From NCBI RefSeq assembly GCF_041365695.1, contig NZ_JBGFSJ010000008.1, positions 86,735-150,734 on the forward strand: 64,000 nucleotides of DNA. Reading direction: 5' to 3'. The notes beneath the pieces are model-generated. The model ran no database searches. It was not told where the DNA came from and worked only from the letters and a program-made list of their open reading frames with translations. The position numbers and the translations under genes were made by a program. This document shows, in pieces, positions 51,287 to 60,130 of the stretch (the stretch's first letter is position 1; every line of letters starts with the position of its first letter). Source of the stretch: Rhodosalinus sp041365695 (GTDB lineage Bacteria; Pseudomonadota; Alphaproteobacteria; Rhodobacterales; Rhodobacteraceae).

Positions 51287-51936
51287 GCCGTGAGCATCTT
51301 CAGCCCCTGCGTCACGTCCGAACGCACGGCGAGGCGCAGCCCCGGTTCGTCGCCCGCCTTGAGCGCTGCGATGATGAGCCGGTGGTAGTGGGGCGGCTCC
51401 TTGCGCCGCAGCTTTCCGTAGAGGGCCCGCATGGTGGGGCCGAGTTGAAGCCACACCGTCTCTGCCATGGCCAGCATCGCCGGCGCCTGCGCGCGCAGGT
51501 AGAGCGCCCGGTGAAACTCCAGGTTGGCGCGGATATAGGCCACGGCATCGTGGCGGGCCACGGCCTCGGCGACGCCGGTGTTGATCGTCTGAAGGCGCTC
51601 GATCAGCGCCATGTGGGCGCGCGGCAGGGCGCGGCTGGCAAGCTCCACCTCGAGAAGCGCGCGAAGCGCGGCCAGCTCCTCGATCCGCTCGTTCGACAGT
51701 TCGGGGGTGGCGACGCGCCCGGAGGCGGACATCGACAGCGCGCCTTCCGCCACGAGCCGCCGCAACGCCTCGCGCGCGGGTGTCATCGAGACATCGAACT
51801 CCCGCCCGATGCCGCGCAGCGTGAGCGCCTGGCCCGGCGCCAGCTGGCCGTGCATGATGCGGGTGCGCAGCCCGCGGTACACGCGGTCATGGGCGGCCGG
51901 CGGCGCCGCGTCGGAGGGTCGGGGGTTCAGCAGCAT
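51283..51936 (-). CDS. GntR family transcriptional regulator (FCD subfamily)
   Basis: 217 aa. N-terminal HTH (LTLRGIGREFDVSMTPAREA, LRRLVAEGALSM) and C-terminal FCD helical domain with metal-ligand-type residues (NLEFHRALY, HYHRLIIAALKAGDE). Subfamily members respond to carboxylic or amino acids. It is the promoter-proximal gene of a pair with a cation antiporter, overlapping by GTGA. The direct target is not apparent; a malonate regulator (MatR-like) role is conceivable since matA/matB lie 2 kb away, but orientation does not support it strongly. Confidence 0.87.
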   Translation of the reverse strand: MLLNPRPSDAAPPAAHDRVYRGLRTRIMHGQLAPGQALTLRGIGREFDVSMTPAREALRRLVAEGALSMSASGRVATPELSNERIEELAALRALLEVELASRALPRAHMALIERLQTINTGVAEAVARHDAVAYIRANLEFHRALYLRAQAPAMLAMAETVWLQLGPTMRALYGKLRRKEPPHYHRLIIAALKAGDEPGLRLAVRSDVTQGLKMLTA

Positions 51937-51998
51937 CGACCCGGAATGTGATCACGGTCGCCGCGGGGGTCAATCGGCTTTCCACCCCTGCCGCCTGT

Positions 51999-52685
51999 TC
52001 AGAAGCGGTAGCGGTGAAGCGTGGCCCCGTTCTGCCGCAGCCAGCGGCGCGGACCGTCGAAGGGGCCGTGCAGCCGTTCCACCACGGCCCAGAAGGCGCG
52101 CGAATGGTTCATCTCCTCCAGGTGCGCGACTTCATGCGCCGCGACGTAGTCCAGCACCTCCGGTGGCGCCATCACCAGGCGCCACGAATAGCTGAGCGTG
52201 CCCCGCGCCGAGCAGGATCCCCAGCGCGAGCGCGTGTCGCGGACGGCAAGACCGGCATAGGGCCGGCCGAGGACCGCCGCGTAGCGGTCCGAGGCCTGTG
52301 CGAGGCGCGTGCGCGCCAGTGCCCTGAGCCAGCCGCGCAGGCGGGCCGCGCAGTCGGCCTCGGCGCCCGGCACGAGAAGCCGTCCGGCTTCGGCCCGCAC
52401 CGAGCGGCCCGTCCCGGCGGCGATGACGAGCGGGCGGCCCTCCACCGGCAGTTCCGTTCCATGGCACACGTCGAGCGTTCCGGGGTGGCTTGCGAGATGC
52501 GTGCGAAGCCAGCCCTCCTTGTCGCGGGCGAAGGCCAGCGCCTCGCTTTCCCGCACGCCGGGCGGCAGGGTCAGCGTCACCCGCCCGTCGAGGGAGGAGA
52601 CGCGCAACGAGATGCGCCGCGCGCGCGCCGAGTGGCGCAGCGTGAGCTGGATCGGGGGGTTGCCCGGAAGGACGTGCTCACCCAT
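51999..52685 (-). CDS. YgjP-like (M48/SprT-type) metallopeptidase
   Basis: 228 aa. N-terminal LTLRHSARARRISLRVS and C-terminal RDTRSRWGSCSARGTLSYSW then HEVAHLEEMNHSRAFW, the HExxH plus distal His of the DUF45/YgjP family. Start 52685 (MGEHVLP) is favoured: GGAG lies nine to ten bases upstream, while the ATG at 52694 abuts it. Physiological role unknown; a UTP pyrophosphatase name is used for some homologues. Confidence 0.85.
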   Translation of the reverse strand: MGEHVLPGNPPIQLTLRHSARARRISLRVSSLDGRVTLTLPPGVRESEALAFARDKEGWLRTHLASHPGTLDVCHGTELPVEGRPLVIAAGTGRSVRAEAGRLLVPGAEADCAARLRGWLRALARTRLAQASDRYAAVLGRPYAGLAVRDTRSRWGSCSARGTLSYSWRLVMAPPEVLDYVAAHEVAHLEEMNHSRAFWAVVERLHGPFDGPRRWLRQNGATLHRYRF

Positions 52686-52787
52686 ATCCACCATCTCCGT
52701 TCCGCGCTCGGCCAAAGGCTTTGACACGCCCCCGGCCTTGTGGCAGGAGCGCCGAGTCACCGGCAAGAGCAGTTGCGAGGGATTTCC

Positions 52788-53108
52788 ATGCCCAAGGAAG
52801 AATGGGGCGTCAAGCGCGTGTGCCCGACAACCGGGAAACGGTTCTACGACCTCAACCGCGATCCCATCGTCAGCCCCTACACGGGCGAAGTCGTCGAGCT
52901 CGACAAGAGCCGCGGGCGCATGATCGCGGCCGATGCGGAGGACCAGGCCACCGCGAAGTCGAAGGCCAAGAAGACCGACGACACGGTCATCGAGGAGGAC
53001 GACGTGGACGTCGAACTGGGGGACGACGTTCTCGAGGATGACGACGAGGACAGCAACGTCTCTCTCGACGATATCGCCGATGTGTCCAACGAGGACGACG
53101 AGGGCTGA
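52788..53108 (+). CDS. TIGR02300 family protein with acidic tail
   Basis: 106 aa. The N-terminal 50 residues (WGVKRVCPTTGKRFYDLNRD, PIVSPYTGEVVE) form the conserved TIGR02300 block, reminiscent of a small zinc-ribbon remnant. The C-terminal half is strongly acidic (EEDDVDVELGDDVLEDDDED). This family is common in alphaproteobacteria; function unknown. Start set by GCGAGGGA upstream. It precedes the tRNA-Ala gene by about 100 bases. Confidence 0.87.
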   Translation: MPKEEWGVKRVCPTTGKRFYDLNRDPIVSPYTGEVVELDKSRGRMIAADAEDQATAKSKAKKTDDTVIEEDDVDVELGDDVLEDDDEDSNVSLDDIADVSNEDDEG

Positions 53109-53212
53109 CGCCCATCGCGGAAGCGTCGTGGCGGCCGCGGATTTTTCCGCTTGATCCCGCCCCGGCCTTTGCCTAGACACCGGCGCACGGTCGGAAGCGA
53201 CCGTCGCTCAAA

Positions 53213-53288
<76 letters not shown>

Positions 53289-53346
53289 ATCCCCCGAAAT
53301 CAGCCCGGCCCGCCGCCCGCAACGCAGGCGACGGGGGCGGCATGCA

Positions 53347-53634
53347 TCAGCCCGCCAGCAGCAGCCTCCAGACCAGGTAGTTCGGGGCGACGCAGACGAA
53401 GGCGATCAGGAATAGCTTGCTGGCATGGACCGCGCGGGCCAGCAGGGATCCCGGTTCGTTGGCGGCGGTGAAATTCATGATCGCGGCGCCCGCGACGAAA
53501 CCCGCGGCTTCGCGTCGCAGGCGCTCGCGCTCGATCGACGCCATGGCGAGCTCGCGGCGACGGCGCAGGGCCTCCGTCCTCGAATCTGCGGAATCGGCCG
53601 CTGTGGCGGCGGGCGAGACATCTTGTCCATCCAT
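53347..53634 (-). CDS. Hypothetical protein with C-terminal membrane segment
   Basis: 95 aa. A polar, charged N-terminal half (DSRTEALRRRRELAMASIER) likely forms a helix, followed by a moderately hydrophobic region and a C-terminal helix (LFLIAFVCVAPNYLVWRLLL). Not recognised. AAGGGAA lies upstream of the ATG at 53634. It lies between tRNA-Ala and the malonate genes, on the opposite strand. Confidence 0.58.
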   Translation of the reverse strand: MDGQDVSPAATAADSADSRTEALRRRRELAMASIERERLRREAAGFVAGAAIMNFTAANEPGSLLARAVHASKLFLIAFVCVAPNYLVWRLLLAG

Positions 53635-53837
53635 CGGTTTTTCCCTTGTTCCGTCGCTGCGCGAGCTAGCGCTGCGCGCACGCGTGTCCAGGGGGGCGCC
53701 GTCGGTCCATGCGGGATCGGGTTGATCTTGCCGGCCGCCGGCCGCACCATCCCCCTAGATCGCGGCGCGGCAGGCTGCAAGCCGCCTCCGCCTGCAGGTG
53801 ACGCAGGGAAAACCTGCCACGCAACGGAACCCTTGAG

Positions 53838-55085
53838 ATGACGCTTTTTGCCGATCTTCTTTCCACGATCTTCGAACGCCGGTTTCGGGCGTCGCGTCCG
53901 CTCGGCCGCGACGACCGGTCCACCGGGGAACTCGCCTCGGCGCTCGTCGGCGCGACCGGGGAGGTGTCGGGCCTTGCCATCGCGCAGCATATCCTCAACC
54001 GCTTCGAAGCGATGGACGACGCCGAGAAGCGCGCCTTCTTCGGTCACCTCGCACGGGACATGAACATCACGCCCGACGCCGTGCGCACGGCGCTCGCGGC
54101 CTACGAGGCCGAACCAAGCAAGGCCACCTACCGTGCCTTCGTCGCCGCTGCCGAGGCGCCGCGGCAGGAGTTTCTGCGCCGGCTGAACCAGGCGCCCGGG
54201 GCGACGGGCCGGCTCGTGCGGATGCGCGCCGACCTTCTGCGCCTCGGGGCGGGCGACCCCGAGCTGGAGGCGCTGGATCTCGATTTCAGGCACCTCTTCC
54301 TGTCGTGGTTCAATCGCGGCTTCCTCGTGCTTCGCCCGATCAACTGGGAAAGCCCCGCGCACATCCTCGACAAGATCATCGCCTACGAGGCGGTGCACGC
54401 CATCGACAGCTGGGACGACCTGCGCCGCCGCCTCGCGCCGGCGGACCGGCGCTGCTTCGCCTTCTTCCACCCGGCGATGCCGGACGAGCCGCTCATCTTC
54501 GTCGAGGTGGCGCTCACCTCCGGCGTTCCCGGCTCGATCCAGGCGCTTCTGGCGGAGGACCGCGCGCCGCTTCCCTCGGCGAAGGCCGACACGGCGGTGT
54601 TCTACTCGATCTCGAACTGCCAGGCGGGGCTTGGCGGCATCTCCTTCGGCAATTCGCTCATCAAACAGGTTGCCGCGGACCTTTCGGCGGAACTGCCATC
54701 GCTGAAGACCTTCGTGACGCTTTCGCCCATCCCCGGGCTCGCGCGCTGGGTCGAAGAGACCGGCCAGACCGTCCAGAGCGGCGACCCCGAGGCGCTGCGC
54801 CGGCTCGCCGCGCGCTACCTGCTGACCGCGAAGCGCGAGGACGGGCTGCCGCGCGACCCGGTGGCGCGCTTCCATCTCGGGAACGGCGCGGTGGTGCATG
54901 CCGTCCATGCCGAGGCCGACACCTCCGACAAGGGCCGCGCGCAGTCCTTCGGAACCATGGTGAACTATCTTTACGATCTCGATGCCCTGGCGCAGAACCA
55001 CGAGCGTTTCGCCGCCACGCGGGAGGTCGCCGCCGCGCGCGAGGTCCGCGCCCTCGCCGCCGCGTCCGAGACGACCGCCGCCTGA
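53838..55085 (+). CDS. matA: Malonyl-CoA decarboxylase
   Basis: 415 aa, the usual MCD length. N-terminal helical bundle (about 1-130), then the GNAT-like catalytic domain: LDLDFRHLFLSWFNRGFLVL, AFFHPAMPDEPLIFVEVAL, SISNCQAGLGGISFGNSLIK and VTLSPIPGLARW, the segments that hold the Ser/His pair. It converts malonyl-CoA to acetyl-CoA and CO2. Immediately followed (13 bases) by malonyl-CoA synthetase, so together they assimilate malonate. No malonate transporter is adjacent. Confidence 0.93.
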   Translation: MTLFADLLSTIFERRFRASRPLGRDDRSTGELASALVGATGEVSGLAIAQHILNRFEAMDDAEKRAFFGHLARDMNITPDAVRTALAAYEAEPSKATYRAFVAAAEAPRQEFLRRLNQAPGATGRLVRMRADLLRLGAGDPELEALDLDFRHLFLSWFNRGFLVLRPINWESPAHILDKIIAYEAVHAIDSWDDLRRRLAPADRRCFAFFHPAMPDEPLIFVEVALTSGVPGSIQALLAEDRAPLPSAKADTAVFYSISNCQAGLGGISFGNSLIKQVAADLSAELPSLKTFVTLSPIPGLARWVEETGQTVQSGDPEALRRLAARYLLTAKREDGLPRDPVARFHLGNGAVVHAVHAEADTSDKGRAQSFGTMVNYLYDLDALAQNHERFAATREVAAAREVRALAAASETTAA

Positions 55086-55098
55086 CAGGGAGAGCGCC

Positions 55099-56622
55099 AT
55101 GGCCAACCCGCTCCACGATTGCCTCTTCGCCGCGCATGAGGGGCGGGCGGAGACCTTCCTGCACCTCGCCGATGGCGGCGCCATGAGCTACGCGGAGTTC
55201 CTCGCGCTCTCCGCGCGGCTGGCCAACGTGCTCGCGGCGGCCGGGCTCGCGCCCGGCGACCGGCTCGCGGCGCAGGTTCCGAAATCGCCCGAGGCGCTGG
55301 CCCTCTATGCCGCCTGTGCGCAGGCGGGCGTGGTGTTCCTGCCGCTCAACACCGCCTACACGGTCGAGGAGCTGTCCTACTTCATCGAGAACAGCGGCGC
55401 GCGGCTGGTGGTCTGCGACCCCGGGCAGCAAGCCGCGCTCGCGCCCGTGGCCGCGGGCCTGGGCGCGCAGATCGAGACGCTCGACGCCCGGGGCGCCGGG
55501 TCGCTGATGGACGCGGCACGGGACATGCCGGCCGCCTTCGAGACCGTCGCTCGGAGCGAGGACGATCTCGCGGGCCTGCTCTACACCTCGGGCACGACGG
55601 GGCGTTCCAAGGGCGCGATGCTCACGCAGGGCAACCTTCTGTCGAACGCGCTCACGCTTGCCGAAGCCTGGCGCTTCGACGCGGACGACGTGCTGCTGCA
55701 CGCGCTGCCGATCTTTCACACCCACGGTCTTTTCGTTGCGACGAATGTCATGCTGGCGGTGGGTGGCGCGATGATCTTCCTGCCGAAGTTCGATCCCGAC
55801 GCGGTGATCGCGCGGCTTCCCGAGGCCACCGCCATGATGGGGGTTCCCACCTTCTACACCCGCCTGCTGGACGATCAGCGCTTCAGCGGAGAGCTCGTCG
55901 CGCACATGCGGCTTTTCGTGTCGGGCTCCGCGCCGCTTCTGGCCGAGACCCACCGGCGCTTCGAGGCGCGCACGGGCCACCGCATCCTCGAACGCTACGG
56001 GATGACGGAAACCAACATGAACACCTCCAACCCCTACGAGGGCGAGCGCCGGCCCGGCACCGTCGGCGTTCCGCTGCCCGATGTCGATCTGAAGATCACC
56101 GATCCCGAAACCGGAGCGGCCCTGCCCCGGGGCGAGATCGGGATGATCGAGGTGCGCGGCCCGAACGTCTTCAAGGGCTACTGGAGAATGCCCGACAAGA
56201 CCGCCGAGGAGCTTCGCCCCGACGGCTTCTTCATCACCGGCGATCTGGGCATGATCGATGCGGACGGCTACGTTCACATCGTCGGGCGCAGCAAGGACCT
56301 CGTGATCTCGGGCGGGCTCAACGTCTATCCCAAGGAGATCGAACTGGTGCTGGACGCCCAGCCCGGCGTTCTGGAAAGCGCGGTCGTCGGCGTGCCGCAT
56401 CCCGATCTCGGCGAGACCGCGGTGGGCCTGATCGTGGCCGAGCCCGACGCGCGCCCGGATATCGCCGCGATCGAGGAGGCGGTGCGCGGCGCGCTCGCCC
56501 GTTTCAAGCATCCGCGCAAGCTTCTCGTGGTGGAAAGCCTGCCGCGCAACGCCATGGGCAAGGTTCAGAAGAACGCGCTTCGCGCGCGCTACCGCGACCT
56601 TTTCGCCGGGGTCGAAGGCTGA
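55099..56622 (+). CDS. matB: Malonyl-CoA synthetase (MatB-like AMP-forming ligase)
   Basis: 507 aa ANL-superfamily enzyme. LLYTSGTTGRSKGAMLTQGN is the P-loop (A3), ERYGMTETNMNTSNPYEGER is A5, FFITGDLGMIDADGY is A7, and the C-terminal PRNAMGKVQKNALR carries the adenylation Lys. MNTSNPYEGERRPG is typical of MatB. It activates malonate with ATP and CoA. AGGGAGAG before the ATG at 55099. Together with MCD it yields acetyl-CoA from malonate. Confidence 0.92.
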   Translation: MANPLHDCLFAAHEGRAETFLHLADGGAMSYAEFLALSARLANVLAAAGLAPGDRLAAQVPKSPEALALYAACAQAGVVFLPLNTAYTVEELSYFIENSGARLVVCDPGQQAALAPVAAGLGAQIETLDARGAGSLMDAARDMPAAFETVARSEDDLAGLLYTSGTTGRSKGAMLTQGNLLSNALTLAEAWRFDADDVLLHALPIFHTHGLFVATNVMLAVGGAMIFLPKFDPDAVIARLPEATAMMGVPTFYTRLLDDQRFSGELVAHMRLFVSGSAPLLAETHRRFEARTGHRILERYGMTETNMNTSNPYEGERRPGTVGVPLPDVDLKITDPETGAALPRGEIGMIEVRGPNVFKGYWRMPDKTAEELRPDGFFITGDLGMIDADGYVHIVGRSKDLVISGGLNVYPKEIELVLDAQPGVLESAVVGVPHPDLGETAVGLIVAEPDARPDIAAIEEAVRGALARFKHPRKLLVVESLPRNAMGKVQKNALRARYRDLFAGVEG

Positions 56623-56673
56623 GGCGCACGCTGCGGCTGGATTTTCGCACCCGCATCGCCCAGTCTGCGTCAC

Positions 56674-56698
56674 GTGCGGCGGCCGGCGCCGGCCGCAC
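56674..56698. terminator. GC palindrome after matB
   Basis: GGCCGGCGCCGGCC (56681-56694) is a perfect 14-base palindrome flanked by GTGC and GCAC, in the 100-base gap between matB and ppk2. It could terminate the malonate transcript; no T-tract follows. Confidence 0.33.
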
Positions 56699-56722
56699 GG
56701 CGGATGACCTCGGGAGACCTGC

Positions 56723-57571
56723 ATGGGGGAGGAGCGCGATGCCGCGAAGATCGCCAAGCCGCCGAGGCTTGCGGATGCGGACCTCACGAGGCGCCTCGAC
56801 AAACCGGCCTACCGGGAGGCGCTTTCGAGGCACCGGCTCACCCTCGCGCGGATCCAGCAGACCTATCTCTTCAACGGCGACAAGGCGGTGATCGTCTTCG
56901 AGGGCTGGGACGCCGCCGGCAAGGGGGGAACCATCCGGCGCCTTTCGGCCGCGCTCGACCCCCGAAGCTTCAAGGTCTGGCCGATCGGCCCGCCCGGGAA
57001 TTATTACCTCGACCGGCACTACCTGCTGCGCTTCATGGAACGGCTGCCGCCGCGGGGCGCGATTTCGGCATTCGACCGGTCCTGGTACGGCCGCGTCCTT
57101 GTCGAGCGTGTCGAGGCCCTGACACCGGAGCGACGGTGGCGGCAGGCCTACAAGGAAATCCGGGATTTCGAGCAGTCGCTCCTCGACGATGGAGCCCGTC
57201 TGGTGAAGCTCTTCTTCCACATCTCGCCCGGGCGTCAGCTCGCGCGGTTCGAGGAGCGGCTGCGCAACCCGCTGAAGCGCTGGAAACTCACATACGAGGA
57301 CTTCCGCAACCGCGAGAAATGGGACGAGTACAACGCCGCGATCGACGAGATGTTCGCCCGCACCTCGACGCCGGAGGCGCCCTGGCACGTGATCCCCGCG
57401 AACGACAAGCGCCACGCCCGTATCGCGGCGCTCGACATCGTGACGCGAACGCTAGGCGCCGGGCTCGACCTGAGCCCGCCACTGCCGGACCGCCAGCTCC
57501 TGACAGAAGCCGACAGGGTTCTCGATGTCGAGCCCGACCTGATCGCGGGCCTGCGCGGGCGGACCGAGTGA
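56723..57571 (+). CDS. ppk2: Polyphosphate kinase 2
   Basis: 282 aa. Walker A EGWDAAGKGGTI (about 60-71, Lys67), Walker B AFDRSWYGRVLVERVE (about 117), and the lid/aspartate segment RNREKWDEYNAAIDEM are the PPK2 signatures; HVIPANDKRHARI follows. One-domain PPK2 enzymes use polyphosphate to phosphorylate nucleoside mono- or diphosphates. The subclass (ADP- or GDP-using) is not decided from this read. Not obviously tied to the neighbouring malonate or sulfonate genes. Confidence 0.9.
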   Translation: MGEERDAAKIAKPPRLADADLTRRLDKPAYREALSRHRLTLARIQQTYLFNGDKAVIVFEGWDAAGKGGTIRRLSAALDPRSFKVWPIGPPGNYYLDRHYLLRFMERLPPRGAISAFDRSWYGRVLVERVEALTPERRWRQAYKEIRDFEQSLLDDGARLVKLFFHISPGRQLARFEERLRNPLKRWKLTYEDFRNREKWDEYNAAIDEMFARTSTPEAPWHVIPANDKRHARIAALDIVTRTLGAGLDLSPPLPDRQLLTEADRVLDVEPDLIAGLRGRTE

Positions 57572-57974
57572 CCGGGCGGTCGCGCCGGAATTCGTCATCG
57601 GTGGTCGCGGCGCCGGGTTCTCGACGAACGCCGGTCTCCCTCGATCCGTTCGAGCGCGGCGTTCGAAGGCGGAATGCGGGATGCGCCATCGACTAAGACG
57701 CCATCCCTCAGCCGCGATCGGGCAAGGGGGCCGGTCGCGCGTCGGCGCGCTGACCGCCAACCGGCATCGCCCGCACGCGACGCCGGGATACGCCATCCCG
57801 GCGGCCTACGCCGCCCAAGCCTCCGTCGGCGCCTGGGGAACGCACACGCAGAGCGCGAATGCGGCCCGAGCGAAACGCGTTCCGACGCTGCGCGCCACAG
57901 GTGAAAAACGGGGGCAGGCCCGGCACCGGGCCAATCGATCCGGGCGGTCCCCTTCGCGGGGCGCTGCGACCCTA
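57572..57974. other. Intergenic stretch with no recognised gene
   Basis: About 400 bases lie between ppk2 and the convergent IclR gene. Open frames here translate to arginine/proline-rich, non-conserved sequence typical of GC-rich noncoding DNA. A TTCGA/TCGAA inverted pair around 57650-57668 is the only structure noticed. Nothing else supported. Confidence 0.5.
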
Positions 57975-58754
57975 TCAGTCGCTCCGACCGTCGATGACCA
58001 GTTGCGAAAGATCCTCGGCCGCCGCGCGAAGCGGTTCGAGAAAGCCCAGCGCCCTCTCCACGTCGAAGCGCTGCGAGGGCGCGTGGAACGAAAGCGTGAC
58101 CATGAGCCGGCGGTTGATGTCCAGAACGGGAACCGCGACGGCGATCATGTCCTGCATGAACTCTTCCCGATCCAGCGCGTACCCGTTCCTGCGAACGGTC
58201 GCGATCTCTTCGATCAGGGCCGCGGGATCGGTGATCGTGTTGGGTGTCCGCCGTTCCAGCCGCGTGGTGGCGATGTATTTCTTCAGGTGGGTTCGGTCCA
58301 GCGAACTGAGATACATCTTGCCGCTGGCCGTGCAGTAGAATGGGACGCGCGTGCCGATCGGCAGCTGGATGCGCAGCGGCCACTCGGTTTCGACTCGCTC
58401 CAGATACGTCATGGCATCGCGGTCCGGCAGCGCGATATTGCAGGTCTCGCCGATTTCGCGGCTCAGGCGCCTCAGGATGGCCTGCCGCGCCGTCCGTATC
58501 CGCAGCGAGGACAGGATGCCCCCGGCCATGTGCCGCAGCCGCGGGCCCGGCGAATAGGACCGCCCGTCCATGTCGCGCTGGAGGAAACCCTCCTCCTCCA
58601 GCGTGGCGAACAGGCGGTGAATGGTCGGCTTGGGCAGACCCAGCCGCGAATTCACATGGGTGGGCGTGACGGGCACGCCTGCCTCGGCGATCTGCTCGAT
58701 CACCAGAAGCAGGCGCAGGTTCGTCGGAATGGTTTCCTTGCTGTCGGCGTCCAT
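57975..58754 (-). CDS. iseR: IclR family transcriptional regulator (putative isethionate regulator)
   Basis: 259 aa. N-terminal winged HTH (about 15-75: VTPTHVNSRLGLPKPTIHRL, FATLEEEGFLQRD) and C-terminal IclR effector domain (GETCNIALPDRDAMTYLERV; PFYCTASGKMYLSSL; FMQDMIAVAVPVLD). Transcribed behind the TRAP genes, 13 bases after iseM. Its position next to isethionate import and oxidation genes suggests it controls them; an IclR-type IseR occurs in characterised isethionate clusters. Ligand is inferred, not shown. Confidence 0.85.
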   Translation of the reverse strand: MDADSKETIPTNLRLLLVIEQIAEAGVPVTPTHVNSRLGLPKPTIHRLFATLEEEGFLQRDMDGRSYSPGPRLRHMAGGILSSLRIRTARQAILRRLSREIGETCNIALPDRDAMTYLERVETEWPLRIQLPIGTRVPFYCTASGKMYLSSLDRTHLKKYIATTRLERRTPNTITDPAALIEEIATVRRNGYALDREEFMQDMIAVAVPVLDINRRLMVTLSFHAPSQRFDVERALGFLEPLRAAAEDLSQLVIDGRSD

Positions 58755-58767
58755 GCGCGATCCATCG

Positions 58768-60129
58768 TCAACGCTGGGGCAACAGCGCGGTTGAAAGCTG
58801 GGGCACCATGGCGATCACCAGCCAGACGCTGATAAGGGCCACGAGGTAGGGCACCGTGTAGCGCAAAAGCCTGAAATAGGGAACGCCCGTGACCCCAGAC
58901 GCCACGTAGAGATTGAGCCCGTAGGGTGGGGTCACGAACCCGATGGAGGCACCGACGAGAAAGATCACCGCGAACTGCATGGGATCGATGCCGACGGAAT
59001 GCGCGATCGGCGCGAGGATCGGCGCGAGGATGATCGTCACCGGCAGGCTTTCCAGAACCATGCCGCTGATGAAGACGATCAGCATCGACGTGAACAGCAC
59101 CGCGTAATAGCCGCCCATGGAGGTGACGAAACCCCCGATGACGTCCTGCGCGCCGAGGACCGAAAGGATCTGCTGCATCACCACGGATACGGCGATCAGC
59201 GGGGCGAGGATCCCCGTGATCTGCGCCGAGCGCATCGTGATCGACGGAAGTTCGAGGGGGCCGAACCCCTCTACGACGAGCATCTCCGAGATGCGCTTTT
59301 CCGACACGTCGCGTCCCCTGGTCCCGCCCATCATCCGGTAGAGCGGCACGCTCAGGAACCCGACGATCACGCAGAACCCCACGGTCACGCCGGCCGCCTC
59401 GGTGGGAGAGAACTTGCCGGTGTAGATGCCCCAGAGCACCAGCCCGATGGCGAAGAAGCCCAGCCACGCGCCGATCGCCGTCTTGAACACGCGCAGCGGG
59501 CTGAGCGGGATCACGACTCCCCACGCATTGCTCCAGCTGATCAGGAAAGCCGCCAGCATCATCGCCGCGACCATCATGGCCCCGGGCAGGATACCGGCCA
59601 CGAAAAGCTCCGAGATCGGGAGGTTCAGGAGGAACCCGTAGACGATGAAGATGATCGAGGGCGGAATGATGATCCCGACCGTGCCGCCGGCCGCGGCGGT
59701 GGCCGCCGAGAAGCGTTCGTCATATCCTCCCTTGACCATTTCCGGATGCAGCATGGAGCCGATGGTGGCCGTGGTGGCCGAATTCGATCCCGAGATGGCG
59801 GCAAAGAGCCCGCAGGCCCCGAGCGATGCCATCGCCAGACCACCGCGGATCCAGCCGAGGCAGGCATAGGCGAAATCGGACAGCCGCCGCGCGATCCCGG
59901 AGCGGTTGATGAGATCCCCGGTGAGGATGAATAGCGGCATCGCGAGCAGGGCGAAGCCGTCGGTGAAGACATCGGCAAGCGCGCCGCCGATATTCTGAAG
60001 CGGCATGCCCAGGACGAGCGAGACGCCGATCACCCAGTAGCCGATGACCAGGAAAACCGGCACGCCGAGCATGAACAGAAACGTCACCCCGACCGAAATG
60101 AGCGTGACGAGCGTGGACGTATCCATCAT
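58768..60129 (-). CDS. iseM: TRAP transporter large permease (DctM family)
   Basis: 453 aa, about 12 helices. FLFMLGVPVFLVIGYWV, MPLFILTGDLINRSGIARRL, SGSNSATTATIGSMLHPEM, GTVGIIIPPSIIFIVYGF and PPYGLNLYVASGVTGVPYF are DctM signatures. With the small permease and binding protein it imports an acid driven by the sodium gradient. A mid-protein cytoplasmic insertion (RMMGGTRGRDVSEKRISEML) is longer than usual. Named iseM by context with xsc and a GMC dehydrogenase. Confidence 0.88.
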   Translation of the reverse strand: MMDTSTLVTLISVGVTFLFMLGVPVFLVIGYWVIGVSLVLGMPLQNIGGALADVFTDGFALLAMPLFILTGDLINRSGIARRLSDFAYACLGWIRGGLAMASLGACGLFAAISGSNSATTATIGSMLHPEMVKGGYDERFSAATAAAGGTVGIIIPPSIIFIVYGFLLNLPISELFVAGILPGAMMVAAMMLAAFLISWSNAWGVVIPLSPLRVFKTAIGAWLGFFAIGLVLWGIYTGKFSPTEAAGVTVGFCVIVGFLSVPLYRMMGGTRGRDVSEKRISEMLVVEGFGPLELPSITMRSAQITGILAPLIAVSVVMQQILSVLGAQDVIGGFVTSMGGYYAVLFTSMLIVFISGMVLESLPVTIILAPILAPIAHSVGIDPMQFAVIFLVGASIGFVTPPYGLNLYVASGVTGVPYFRLLRYTVPYLVALISVWLVIAMVPQLSTALLPQR

Positions 60130-60130
60130 G

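Noticed and set aside
53289..53346. Possible attachment site or integrated element at the tRNA-Ala 3' end
   Set aside because: No integrase gene and no second copy of the tRNA 3' end seen nearby; flanking genes are ordinary.
57681..58832. 383-codon plus-strand frame crossing the IclR gene
   Set aside because: Antisense to a clear IclR regulator; translation has no domain.
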